A stretch of 64,000 nt of DNA from Ustulina deusta (lineage: Eukaryota; Ascomycota; Sordariomycetes; Xylariales; Xylariaceae), in contig JAJNNX010000061.1 of assembly GCA_023159155.1 (NCBI GenBank), positions 186,001 to 250,000 on the forward strand, in the 5' to 3' direction. The stretch's first letter is position 1; each line of letters begins with the position of its first letter. A program made the translations under genes and the position numbers. Below the pieces are notes generated by a model. The model made no database searches. It saw nothing but the letters and a program-made list of their open reading frames with translations, and had not been told where the DNA came from. Shown here in pieces: positions 37,746 through 48,814 of the stretch.

Positions 37746-40502
37746 ATGTTCCGCAACGCCCTCCGCCAGTCCTCGCGCGCCGTGAGCGCCCTCTCTGCCA
37801 GTGGCAGAGTCGCTGCTGTAGGTCGACCTTTCCGCCATCCATGTCCATCTCAACGCCATCGATAGCCGCCCGCAATTGCGATCGGTCCATCAGCAACGCC
37901 AACCCGAAGCTCAATTGGGCCTTTTGCCGCTGTTTTCGATGTCGTCTGGGGAGCTTGTCGAGCTCGCAGAAGCTTGGGCGTGCCGTGGCTCTCGGACACT
38001 TTCGGCTAACCCTGTTTTTTTTTCCGCAGACACGAAATGCCGCACCCGCCGCCATGAACGTCCAGGCCCGGTCCTACGCCGCCGATGCGAAGGCCTCGCC
38101 CACCGAGGTCTCATCCATCCTGGAGCAAAGGATTCGAGGTGTTGCCGACGAGTTCAACCTTGCTGAGACTGGCCGTGTTTTGTCTGTCGGGTATGTGGAT
38201 CTGTCCAGGGCGACATTTTTCCGTCAACGCAACATCCCGGAGATAGCCTCAACATCATCTCCACCCGTCAACTAGCCGCCACCTCGATGCTGGCCGAAGG
38301 AGCATTGTCTTGTCGCCCACGAAACAATGTTGCTGCGGTCATCCCATTGTTTTAATTAATGAGGGATATTTTGTCGCTAACATGCGAGTCTGACAGTGAT
38401 GGTATTGCCCGTGTGCACGGTATGGCCAACGTACAGGCTGAGGAGCTTGTCGAGTAAGCTGACTTTCACTGTTCGAACCTGGCAAACAACGTTCTTCTAA
38501 CACTGAACAGGTTTGCCTCTGGTGTCAAGGGAATGTGCATGAACTTGGAGGCTGGCCAAGTCGGTGTGGTGCTTTTCGGTTCTGATCGTCTGGTCAAGGA
38601 AGGTGAGACTGTCAAGCGTACAGGTCAAATTGTGAGCCGCTCCTCATACCTGACGCAAGACTTTGCATCTCTAATCGCCTGAGGTTATAGGTTGATGTCC
38701 CCGTTGGCCCTGAGCTGCTCGGTCGTGTCGTCGATGCTCTCGGTAACCCCATCGATGGCAAGGGACCTCTTAAGACGAAGGAGAGGCGTCGTGCTCAGCT
38801 GAAGGCTCCTGGTATCCTGCCTCGCCAGTCCGTCAACCAGCCTGTGCAGACTGGTCTTAAGTCTGTCGATGCCATGGTTCCCATCGGCCGTGGCCAGCGT
38901 GAGCTTATTATTGGCGACCGTCAGACCGGAAAGACCGCTGTTGCTCTGGATGCCATTCTCAACCAGAAGCGATGGAACGACGGTAACGACGAGTCCAAGA
39001 AGCTTTACTGCGTCTACGTTGCCGTCGGTCAGAAGCGATCTACCGTTGCTCAGCTCGTCAAGACTCTAGAGGAGAATGATGCCATGAAGTACACCATTGT
39101 TGTTGCTGCTACTGCTTCCGAGGCCGCGCCTCTTCAGTACCTTGCTCCTTTCACCGGTTAGTTCTTTCCACACTTTGTTTTCACATTACATCAGAGCAAA
39201 CCTTGTCCTCCTTTCCTGTTTCACCTCGGACCGATGCTCCTGCTCAATTGTCAGGATGATCCAGTCTGGATTCCACAATGGCGACGAGCACAAGTGTCTT
39301 CCCTCCCTTCCCTTCTGTCAACCCAATTTTCTCCGCTGTTGAAGCAGTTTCTCCGGTTGTCAAACCATTTCTTTCATCGTTGGAGGAGTTTCCCCAGTTG
39401 TCAAACCAGTTTTCTCATCGTCGGAGGAGTTTTCTCCGCTGCTGAAGCAATTTTTTCCGCCGTTGAAGCAATTTTCCCCATACCGGTTCCGAGAGCATTT
39501 AACTCCAAGGGGCATCTTGACAAGCACAATAAATCCAAGAAACACCTCAAGAAAGTCGCCAGCGCGAACTCTTAACGTTTCTTCCCGTTCTACTTTCTCC
39601 AGATTCATCTTGCCTCAACCCAGATTTATCTTGTTCCAGTTTCTAACTATTTAATCAGGAGCCAGCATTGCGGAGGTATTCCGGGACTCCGGAAAGCATG
39701 CGCTGATCATCTACGATGATCTGTCCAAACAAGCTGTTGCGTATCGACAGATGTCGTTGTTGCTTCGACGCCCCCCTGGACGTGAGGCCTACCCCGGTGA
39801 TGTTTTCTACCTGCACTCCCGTCTCTTGGAGCGCGCTGCCAAGATGAACGACAAGCTCGGTGGAGGTTCCATGACCGCTCTCCCCATCATTGAGACCCAG
39901 GGTGGTGATGTCTCAGCCTACATTCCTACCAACGTCATTTCCATCACTGACGGTCAAATCTTCTTGGAGGCCGAGCTGTTCTACAAGGGTATCCGACCTG
40001 CCATCAACGTCGGTCTGTCCGTGTCTCGTGTCGGTTCGGCTGCTCAGCTTAAGGCCATGAAGCAAGTCGCTGGATCGCTGAAGCTCTTCTTGGCCCAGTA
40101 CCGTGAGGTTGCCGCCTTTGCTCAGTTCGGTTCCGATCTCGATGCTGCCACTAAGCAGACTTTGAACCGCGGTGAACGCGTAAGTACATCTAATTATTTG
40201 CAGATCGCTTGGTGTGATGCTAATCATGCCGTCTACAGTTGACCGAGCTCCTCAAGCAGAAGCAGTACTCTCCCATGGCCGTGAATGAGATGGTTCCCCT
40301 CATCTTTGCTGGTGTCAACGGATTCCTCGACGCAGTTCCCGTCAGCAGAATCCTCGAGTGGGAATCGGATTTCCTGGCTCACCTGAAGACGAACGAGAGT
40401 GGGCTCCTTGCTACCATTGACAAGGAGGGTGCCATCAGCAAGGACCTTGAGGCCAAATTACGGGATGTCATCACAAGCTTTACCAAGAGCTTCGTATCGT
40501 AA
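37746..40502 (+). CDS. ATP1: Mitochondrial F1-ATP synthase subunit alpha
   Basis: Model: join(37746..37817,38030..38190,38397..38453,38511..38631,38691..39156,39659..40179,40239..40502), 553 aa; six GT-AG introns, all in phase. Leader [20 protein letters not shown] is a typical presequence and the mature part begins near [11 protein letters not shown]. Seen: [20 protein letters not shown] at the N-terminal barrel, Walker A GDRQTGKT at residues 212-219, [20 protein letters not shown] (Walker B region), [20 protein letters not shown], and the C-terminal helices ending [11 protein letters not shown]. Known: alpha forms the F1 hexamer with beta; it binds nucleotide at the non-catalytic site. Length equals the fungal norm. 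Odd: intron 5 is 502 nt and seems to contain inserted sequence (separate entry). Upstream bases are CT-rich, without an obvious TATA box. Confidence 0.97.
39157..39658 (+). other. Enlarged ATP1 intron 5 with internal repeats and a zinc-finger-like fragment
   Basis: The intron is 502 nt against 57-212 for the other five. Inside, a motif CCGCTGTTGAAGCA and close variants occur at about 39333, 39437 and 39460, and GTTGTCAAACCA occurs at 39356 and 39397. A 114-codon plus frame (39234-39575) crosses it and ends with [19 protein letters not shown], which has the F-x5-L-x2-H-x5-H half of a C2H2 finger but lacks the cysteine pair. Inferred: captured fragment of another gene, or chance. Splice borders remain GTTAGT and TTAATCAG. 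Confidence 0.5.
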
Positions 40503-41217
40503 AGTATTTGAATTATATTAGAAAGGAGGTTGGCGGGGGCTACTGTCTATACCTAAGGATCTTTGTGGGAGGATCTTGTTTTGTTGGAGGCGGCGAATGC
40601 GGAATGGTGCTGAATACTGAGGATACGGACTAGAAGTGGAAAAATCCCCAGTTCCAGCCCTTGTAAATTAGAGCCAAAAACTCAAAGAGCACCTGATTCC
40701 TTTTGTCTTGTAAACTTGAACAATCTATAATTGTGAAATATTCATTACTCTGTTTAATGGCAGACCTATACTTTACGAAAACAAATGTTGTTACCTTAGT
40801 TCATAGTAAGCAGTAAGCTCCCGAGTCCCTATAAACACCGTATAACCTCTGTATAAATGCTTTGTAAAGGCTCTATAAATGCCCTATAAATGTCGTATAA
40901 ATGCCCTATAATTGCTTTATAAATACTATATAGATGGTTTATTTTATCATTGAGCACAAACTGAAATATTGCTAAATTATACTGCTTGACTAAATCTATA
41001 AGCCTTCATCTGAACATACGATCTACCGTCTCGAACATACTTAGTACAATAATTGATGCTACAGTACCGAAGGGACAAGGGTTTTAGCTCCACATTTCCG
41101 GCAACTTGACATCATTGACCCCGGTCATAATTTTGTCCAAACATCTAACTACAGGATATATCATGTGAGATTACAATCACAATTAAACTATATTTGTGCT
41201 TTACCCCAGCCGCCCAA
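40503..41217. other. Intergenic between ATP1 and the NAD(P)HX dehydratase gene
   Basis: Contains the ATP1 3' region, an 11-bp tandem array (own entry) and AT-rich DNA leading to the next gene. A CTTTACCCCAG sequence just before 41210 looks like a splice acceptor, so a non-coding or short first exon of the next gene may lie here. Confidence 0.5.
40830..40937. repeat. 11-bp tandem repeat, about 9.8 units
   Basis: Units of the type TATAAATGCCC follow one another without gaps: TATAAACACCG, TATAACCTCTG, TATAAATGCTT, TGTAAAGGCTC, TATAAATGCCC, TATAAATGTCG, and so on to TATAGATGG. The 11-bp period is close to one helical turn. It sits in the ATP1 3' intergenic space; no function known. Confidence 0.9.
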
Positions 41218-42690
41218 ATGACTGAGCAGGCGAACGAGATGTCGTCGGCAACGAAAGGGGTCCTCAACAAGGTGCGCCAGATGGTGCCACCGATGCTCGA
41301 AAAGTTCCATAAAGGTGTGATGGCACATGTCTAGACTACCCTGACGCCCAGCAGGCTGACGATGCCTGGACCTGGATTTTAGGTCAACTAGGTCGTGTAG
41401 CTGTTATTGGCGGCAGCGAAGACTACACTGGCGCGCCTTTTTTCTCCTCCCTCTCAAGTGCGCGGTTAGGTTGCGATATGGTGCGTGATAATATCTCTCT
41501 CTCTCTCTCTCTTTCTCTCTTTCTCTCTCTCGTCTCGGCACGATGATAGATATGATTTGGTCCCTTGCACTGGGAGTCCCCGCGCGTTCGCACGCCTTTG
41601 GTGCCTAAAAGTCTACATGGATATATCAGGGGTGAGAGCATAGAGCTGAAAGAGTGAGTGTATTGATTTCTCTATCTCTCTATCTAGTCACATGTCATCT
41701 GCACGCCCGGCGCCGCCGCTGTCATCAAGACCTACAGTCCGAACCTGATGGTGCACCCGCTGATGCGGCAGTCCCCTTCCCCCTCCTCGCCGGACAGGGG
41801 GGAGGACGCCGAGCAAGTCGCGGGCCGCGTCATCGACATGCTGTCGCGCCTCCACGTGCTCGTCGTCGGCCCGGGTCTCGGCCGCGACCCCCTGATGCAT
41901 GAGACGTGCGCACTCGTGCTGGCCGCCGCCCGCGAGCGCAAGATGCCCGTCGTTCTCGACGCCGACGCCCTCGCCCTCGTCATTCAGTCGCCTGAGCTTG
42001 TCACGGGCTGGCGCGAGGTCGTGCTCACGCCTAACGTCGTCGAGTTCGGCCGGCTGTGGAAAGGCGTGTTCCCGGATGATGATCGGCAGCAACTGGATGG
42101 AGCCGAGGAGTCCGCGCAGGTAGAGGCCCTCTCGAAAGCCCTTGGCGGTGTTACGATCGTCCAGAAAGGGAGGCAGGACTTTGTTAGCAATGGCGAGACG
42201 ACACTTGTCGTCGATCTCCGGGGCGGCTTGAAGAGATCCGGCGGCCAGGGCGATACCCTCACGGGCTGCATCGCCACCTTCCTTGCCTGGCGCAAGGCGT
42301 ATCTGGATCGCCTTTGGGATCACGCCGGGGAGCTACGGGAGACTGAGACGTTGGGCCTTGCGGCTTTTGCCGGCGCTGCTGTCACGAGGGTGAGTTAAGC
42401 GTCTTGTGGTGGATTGGGGCTCTATTGTAATGGTGTCATGAAAATGCTGCTGGGAGACAAGGTGTGTTGCTCTAGTGCTAAAGCTTACTTGGTGGGTAGG
42501 AGTGCTCCCGTCTCGCTTTTGAGAAGCACGGTCGAAGTTTGCAGGCGAGCGACTTGACGGAACAAGTTCACGTCGCCTTCATGAACATCTTTGGCGAGCC
42601 GACGAGGTACGATTGCTCTCCTCTGCTTTACTTCGAATGTGGGATACCAGTTGAAGGAGAGACCGGGACTAACTAACGTGTTATAGCTAG
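41218..42690 (+). CDS. ATP-dependent NAD(P)H-hydrate dehydratase (CARKD/NNRD type)
   Basis: Model: join(41218..41314,41383..41480,41688..42389,42500..42606,42687..42690), 335 aa; four GT-AG introns in phase. Seen: [20 protein letters not shown] spliced across intron 1, [10 protein letters not shown], then [20 protein letters not shown] after intron 2, [31 protein letters not shown], and the ribokinase-like ATP site [15 protein letters not shown]. Known: the enzyme uses ATP to dehydrate S-NADHX/NADPHX, heat- or GAPDH-damaged cofactors, together with an epimerase. Intron 4 (CTAACTAACGTGTTATAG) leaves only 4 coding bases in the last exon, ending the protein in GEPTS; if unspliced, the protein would extend about 21 residues. 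The start could also be the second Met (41239). Yeast counterpart: YKL151C. The gene is GC-rich in exon 3, more than its neighbours. Confidence 0.93.
41493..41531. repeat. (CT)n tract inside intron 2 of the NAD(P)HX dehydratase gene
   Basis: A CT dinucleotide run interrupted by TTT, starting shortly after the GTGCGT donor. It makes intron 2 (207 nt) longer than the other introns of this gene. It may act as a polypyrimidine stretch, but lies far from the acceptor. Confidence 0.85.
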
Positions 42691-43119
42691 GATACGTCAA
42701 ACCGCACATCTCTAAGGACCGACCATAATTAGAATGTGATGCAGAGTTTTTTCTGCTGGAATTTTGTATCGCTATAACAATGTGTAGCTTGGATTCGCGA
42801 TGCTAGATACGAATACGTGAGCACCGCAGGTAGCATGATGTTTCATGAGCCCATGTGTGTATAATGGATTTTCGCTTATCATAGGAAGATTCGCGGGGGA
42901 AGATTGTATGCACAGAAGCCGTGGGAACCGCTCACGGGGGTGCGAGCTATTGTTATTAAACCTCTCCAGCATTTCCCCAAATCCTAGTATACTTGCAGAA
43001 AATAGGCATCAAGAGTGAAAAAACAATATCACGGATATCTATGCCTGGCAGCATCTGCAACTTGAAATTCTCAGAACTTCTGCAATGCAATATTTTCATT
43101 ATCTGCTTGTAGAATCTCT
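42691..43119. other. Intergenic
   Basis: 3' regions of the dehydratase gene (plus) and of the broken HET gene (minus). Minus-strand decay products of the HET gene may extend into the right part (43.0-43.12 kb). No gene seen. Confidence 0.5.
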
Positions 43120-43743
43120 CATCGGAGTCTTAGTCAAGGCATCCACCCACGCCATGACACACTGGCGTTGCTTTCAAAGCCTTTTTAGCGCACCATAGAG
43201 ACTGGGAGTAATGTAAAATGGGCATTCATCAACTTGGATTTTGCCGTTGGGGTCGACATCACCCCAGGTATATGAGACAGCGATGTATGTCAGTGTCAGT
43301 GTCTCAGCCTCTAAGGACGCGTGAAGGATCTCGCATTTGATCATTGACATATTTGCCGGGAGGAGACGAACAAGTCGAAATTCGGTTGCCTGAATTGGGT
43401 GATATTGGAAGGGTGCTTCTCCTATGGAAGTAGGAATAGAATTAGTCGCTATTATTGAAGACAACGTGAGCTTGGTTCTATCATAGGTTAAGGACAGCGA
43501 TGCTTCGCCAGGACCAACATTCCCTGACCAATCTAGACTCCAACCACGACTTTGGGACCATCGTCGGTTATTCTGGTACTCGGGTTGACGTGGTCGCGCT
43601 TTTGATATCCCATGGGATTTTCTCTGACGCTGGCTGTGTCTCTTATTTTCAGGCGGCAATGGAAGGTTTAGACGATCAGAGCTATAAACCCGCCGTCCAC
43701 TTGGACTTCTTTGTACGTAAGGACTGAACACAGGATCCAACAT
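43120..43743 (-). pseudogene. Truncated HET-domain gene
   Basis: A 189-codon frame starts at 43743. After a variable N-terminus it reads FRLVRLLPANMSMIKCEIL and YIAVSYTWGDVDPNGKIQVD, the start of a HET domain, then PFYITPSLYGALKRL and TGA (43176-43174). Beyond the stop the same frame continues QRQCVMAWVDAL, the W-x-D-A-L of the next HET box, but the usual CINQ that should follow is missing and more stops appear. The TGA stands where HET relatives have an arginine, so a CGA-to-TGA change (C-to-T) is likely. Inferred: pseudogene; a short truncated HET product cannot be excluded. Confidence 0.8.
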
Positions 43744-46700
43744 ATGGTCTTGGAGGGATCAGTCAGACAGCAGCCATTGCTTTCTAGTGTTGTCGATCCT
43801 ATAGGGTCCATAGGGCAAGTCATACCGAGGGTGTCAGAAGTGGGTGTTCCAGAGTGAATAGACAGACCTATCTGCGGTCAGGAAATAGGTAGGTAGTAGT
43901 CAAGGCTCAATAGAGTGGTCAATTGATTCCTGAACTTCCCAAATATCTAGGGGGGCGTCACCCATATATATACAGAATCCACTATATCCACTCCCATAAG
44001 GTAGGTGTGACATACCCCTGACAGAGGGTCTACCGTAGGCATCCGTGGATGCAATTATCTGCTAGAGGTGATTTTCGTAGAATGCTGGAGGCCATCGAGA
44101 TGAGGCGACCGGTGGGTTGGACACTGCCTGTGGATCTTGCACGGGAAATTGCCGTCCGTTGGGAACAACAAGCGGTCCATATAGAAGCGCCGGATCGGGG
44201 AGGAATGGATTCCTTTCTAATATAGGTCGTGGCTCCTTAATATCACGCTGTGCATCTGAAGGTACTACTGATAGGAACCTCAGAACATAGGGCCGCTCTG
44301 AGCCGAACGTCTGGAGATTGCCGGCTTGGGTGTTTTCCTGCTCATTTCCCGCTGCAATATCGATAGCTTGCTGTACTTGAAGTCTTCGAGATTTATGAGA
44401 GAATAGTGAATGAATATCACTTAAAGCGAGGCTCGCAATAAGCCTCTAATCTAGAGGAGGGGCTCGTTACCGAAAATCTAGCATGCGAGAATGCTGGCTT
44501 GATTGGTTTCTTGATCAAGTTGCATGCTCAGCGAGTCACAACCAATCCGAAGATTCCATGTTCGGTCTCTATAGCTTAGTCAAATATTGTAACCTGATGC
44601 TTACATCCTGCTTGCGCCGTAACACCTGCTACCATCTGCCACTGACTACAGCCACTGCTCAAGATCTCCCTGAGCCTCATCTCATTTGGAGAAGAACTTA
44701 TATAGAAATATTGGTAGGAAGAAATGTTAGGTGTAAGGAGAAACTCTAATAACAATAACATGAGATGAGACGCTACTCCATGCCTAGATTATCCTAACTC
44801 GACCTAGATGGACGCCTCTGATGCTGTATAAGCTAGGCCGCTTTGTCCCTAGACAGCGCTTCGTGCTGGCGGGAGCTTACCTGACCATCATAGTCGCAGT
44901 TCCTTCGAGCCTTAATGAGATGGGAATGACCTATTCAGATACGAAACATGATGGCTGCATCTCCTCGTCAGCGTGCTGTGTCTAACTGGACACAATTGCG
45001 GAAGAACATCATGCTGTGTGCTTTTACATCGGTATAGACAATACCTATGAGTTGTTAGGAGGAGGGTCACGTGAAGAACTTAATCGTGTGGGCTACAAAC
45101 TTACATGGTATGTAAGTAGGTAGGTAAGTAGGTACTTAATGCCCAGGACAAGGGCTCTGCAACATCAATACCTATCCCACTCGCTACCTAACCTACCCCT
45201 TAAATTTGCTGAAAGATACGAAGAGCACAATATAAAATGTAGCAGATTAATTATTTGGTTTATCTAGCAAGTTGCACTCGATGTCCACGCATAATGATTT
45301 GTATAATTTCTGTATTAAATCCCTCGGGCTATAACTGGATCAAGCTGAACGGTAAGAGGATATAATACTAGGTAGCAAACTCAAGTTCAAACAACCGTTC
45401 TAGAGGATATTATAAGCTTGAAAAGCGATTATCTTTCTACATGGGTAGAACAGTGGGGAGTGACCGTGAATCTTTCAAGTTCTACACAGAAGAAAATCAA
45501 GAACAACAGCGCGACGACAACCAGGATGGGCAGGAATATTGCCAAGACAGTCTATGTCGGATAGAGTACTCAGAAAGGCATAAGAAAAACGCAATAGGAA
45601 TCGCGAGAGTGCTCGATGCGTGTTTGCTGTGCAGGGTAGGCGACTAAAGGAGCAACAAGACACTGCATTTAGTCTTGTACAATGCCATTGTCTGTGCATC
45701 TGTCACCGAGGCAGCCCGCGTTCGCATCGGGCTGGGTTCGAGGCAGACAGGAGAACACTAGGCCTAGTTCAATTACCCTCCTTCACGTAAATGCACTTTC
45801 CTTCATTTGGCGGACCGGCGGTCTCGCTTCTCTCTAAGATCGATTGGCTCGTACACACAGCAGGTTGCCGTGTGATAAGACAGGATGCCAGGAACGAGTA
45901 CAAAACACAAGCTGATAGTGTGTTGGGGACTGTCTCTCGGTGCATCTACACTGTGAATGTATACCAGCTGAGCGAAGGCTGTTTTTTGCAATGACATGTC
46001 AGTATTCTGCTTAGGAATCATCGAAGATTGTCGGTATAAGAAACCGGTCTTGTTGAGAGATGAACTACTATAGCGCTAGGCGGTAGGGTGTGAGGTTTGT
46101 TGAGGGCTGAAAGCAGAAGTTTCTTCTATCGCTAGCTTGCCTCCTAAGTACCTCCCCAGGAGGCAATTGTAGACGGGCACAAATACACCGCAAGAAATAC
46201 CAGTATTTCCTACTCTAGCCCGAGGCCAGCCCAGGGACGGGAGCCGATGGTGAACATGAGCAGGTTTGGTGCCAATACTATCGCCGTTTGTGGCATTGTA
46301 TTCCGTGCCATGTCGCGCGATCGGGACCTGGCAGTCATGGGGTGTCCAATAAGGTACAGTACCGTGCCAGTGCAGCCTGAACACTTCTAGATACTGATGC
46401 AGTAGGTAGATCAGAGAGTAATTAAAGCAAGACACTGATCCAGAAGGACGGAAGCCAGGCGAAGAGAGTATCCAGGCTAGTATATACTAAGTTTTAGAAC
46501 ATACAGATCGGGAGATCAAGTAAAGACATCTTGAGAGACAGACAAGGTCGCCTTGAAGTGGACGGTAGTAGATGTGATACTATGTGAGGCTGCGTACTGC
46601 CCAGTAGAGTGATGGAGATGGTAAATACGTGTACACCTATGACAGTTGAATTGTGAAGGCCGTTGGAAGGAATCAACTGTCCTTGATCATCTAGCCGGAC

Positions 46701-46835
46701 CAGCAAGACCTTATAGGGTCAGTTTCTAAGTAGGGATTAGAGTCTGGCTGGGGTCCTGACCGACTCAGTGGGAACCCCTGCGGGGTAGCTGGTTAATAGA
46801 GTGGCTTGTTCATGGCGCGTGTGTGCGTGGACGGT
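43744..46835. other. Gene-poor region left of the AT-rich island
   Basis: No confident gene. An ATG-less open frame at 44062-44442 (minus) is described separately. TAGG/TACC simple repeats occur at about 43895 and 45110-45140. At 45700-45750 a short hairpin-like sequence (CAGCCCGCGTTCGCATCGGGCTG) is visible, with too little around it for a tRNA. Frames near 46076-46435 and 46494-46706 (minus) have no motif. Confidence 0.5.
44062..44442 (-). other. ATG-less open frame of about 126 codons, possible terminal exon or relic
   Basis: The minus strand is open from about 44442 to a TAG at 44064-44062, without an ATG, so start-based searches miss it. Composition is protein-like: segments SHKSRRLQVQQAIDIAAGNE, GSERPYVLRFLSVVPSDAQR, ERNPFLPDPALLYGPLVVPN and SRWPPAFYENHL. 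I do not recognise the family. It lies 300 bases upstream of the truncated HET gene on the same strand and could be the last exon of a gene or part of the same decayed locus. Confidence 0.3.
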
Positions 46836-46914
46836 GGGCCATTAGTGCCACTTCCGCCAAACGATAAAACTTAGAACTTAGGACTTAGGACTTAGGACTT
46901 AGCACTCAGCACTT
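46836..46914 (+). repeat. Left inverted terminal repeat with heptamer array
   Basis: Starts GGGCCATTAGTGCCACTTC and continues CGCCAAACGATAAAACTTAG, then an array of a 7-bp unit CTTAGGA / CTTAGCA (about six units, 46869-46914). The inverted partner at 59549-59621 matches with one mismatch through the first ~45 bases, then carries the same heptamer type with different variants. Just inside, TTATAATTACCCCGCT is directly duplicated (46913 and 46938). Confidence 0.92.
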
Positions 46915-48814
46915 ATAATTACCCCGCTCGAGTTATTTTATAATTACCCCGCTTATCTTGTTTACGTACAAAGAATATTATCTTTTTTTATATATAAAAA
47001 ATATTAATTTTTTTATATATAAAAAGTATTCTAATTAATAAAATATTTTAAGTTTTTAATATTAATAATTATTAAAATAAAATTATAAAATTATATAAAA
47101 CTAGAATACTTATTTTTAAAATTCTAAATTATATTAATAAAAATAGTAATTACTATATCTTTTGTATACTAAAATATTATATTTAAATATAAAACTTAAT
47201 AAACTATCAAACTTAATTTTAATCGGATAAAATTTTTTTTAGAATTAAGTTTTTTTTTTTTATATAAAGCTAAAAAAATAAATTTATTTAAAAAAATTTA
47301 TTTAAAAAAATTTATTTAAAACTAAAATATTTATTATTTGTTATATAATCTAATATATTTGCTAAAAATATAATATAAAATAATAATATTATTTAAATAA
47401 AAAATAAAACAAAGCTATATAATAAATAATAAATTTTTTAAAATAATATATATAATAAAGTTTTATAATATAAAGCTTTAAAAAAATTATTTTTATAAGT
47501 TTATATAAATATAAGCTAGTATTATTATTAATAAAAATTAGCTTTACTAATATTATAAAACTTAATAGCTAAAAATTATATAATAATATAATTAATTAAC
47601 TATTTTTTAGTATAAAAAATATATAATTTTTGGCTAGAATTTTATATAATATTTTAATAAATATATAAAGCTTTAAAAAATAAAAATAAAAATAAATATT
47701 ATTATATAATAGATTTTTAAAAATTATATTTTAATATTTTTTTTTAAATTTATACCTATATTAATACTTATTTATATATAATTATTTAGATTTATATTAA
47801 GCTTTTTGCTTATATTATTTTAAATATATTAAAGCAGTTTTTTTATATAATATTTATAGTAAGTATATAACTATTATTTATTTAAGTTAATATAAGCATT
47901 AAAACTATTTTTTTTATTAGCGCTTAAAACTTTTTTGCTAAATTAAATAGAACTATTATATTATATAAAAAACTAAATAGAATATAGCAAATTTATTAAC
48001 AAAACAACTATTTATTTTTATACTATATATAAAGCTTAAGTAAACAAAATTAAAAAATCAAATATTAGTAAAAATCTTTTTATATAAAAATAATTAATTA
48101 ATAGATTTGTTTTATTAAAGAACTAAATATAATAAAGCTTTTAAATAATAGTAATAATTAAAACTTTATTACAATATATATAATTTATAGGCCTATACTT
48201 TATATAAAAATTATAAAGTTTATATAGCTATAAAATAACTATATAATCCATAAACAAAAATATTAGCCCTATATTATTTTTAAAAAGCCTACCAAAATTT
48301 ATAAAATATCCAAAATTAATTAAAAAAATTTTATACCGGAAAGTTTACTTACTAAAGCTTTGCTTTATATAATAGTTTAGCTTTTAAAAAAAATCAAAAT
48401 TAATACTTTTTTTTTATATAAAATAAAAAAATAGTATAATGCCTAACTAAAAAATATAAAATTTAATAGTATTTTTTATATAAAAAAAATTATTAATACT
48501 TATATTTATATATATATTTTAAACTTTACTACTATATAAAACAATATATAATATCTAATTAAAAACTATATTTATTAGTAATTAAATATTTAATTAATAG
48601 CTTTAATAAATATATATATTAAATATATTTAATTTATTACTATATAATAACTAACTTAGTTAATAAATTACTTTATTATAATAAAACTACCTAGTTTTTA
48701 AAACAGAAAATAATTTAAATAGATTTTTTCTTTTTTTAGATTTTTTTAATAAAATATAATATAATTATAAAAATAAAAATAACTAAATAATTATTATATA
48801 ACTTAGTCCTTTAG

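Noticed and set aside
41688..42323. 211-codon minus frame
   Set aside because: Antisense shadow of the GC-rich exon 3 of the NAD(P)HX dehydratase gene.
45700..45760. Hairpin with GGTTCGA-like loop as a tRNA
   Set aside because: Only one stem is visible; acceptor, D and anticodon arms cannot be formed. I found no convincing tRNA or rRNA gene in the window.
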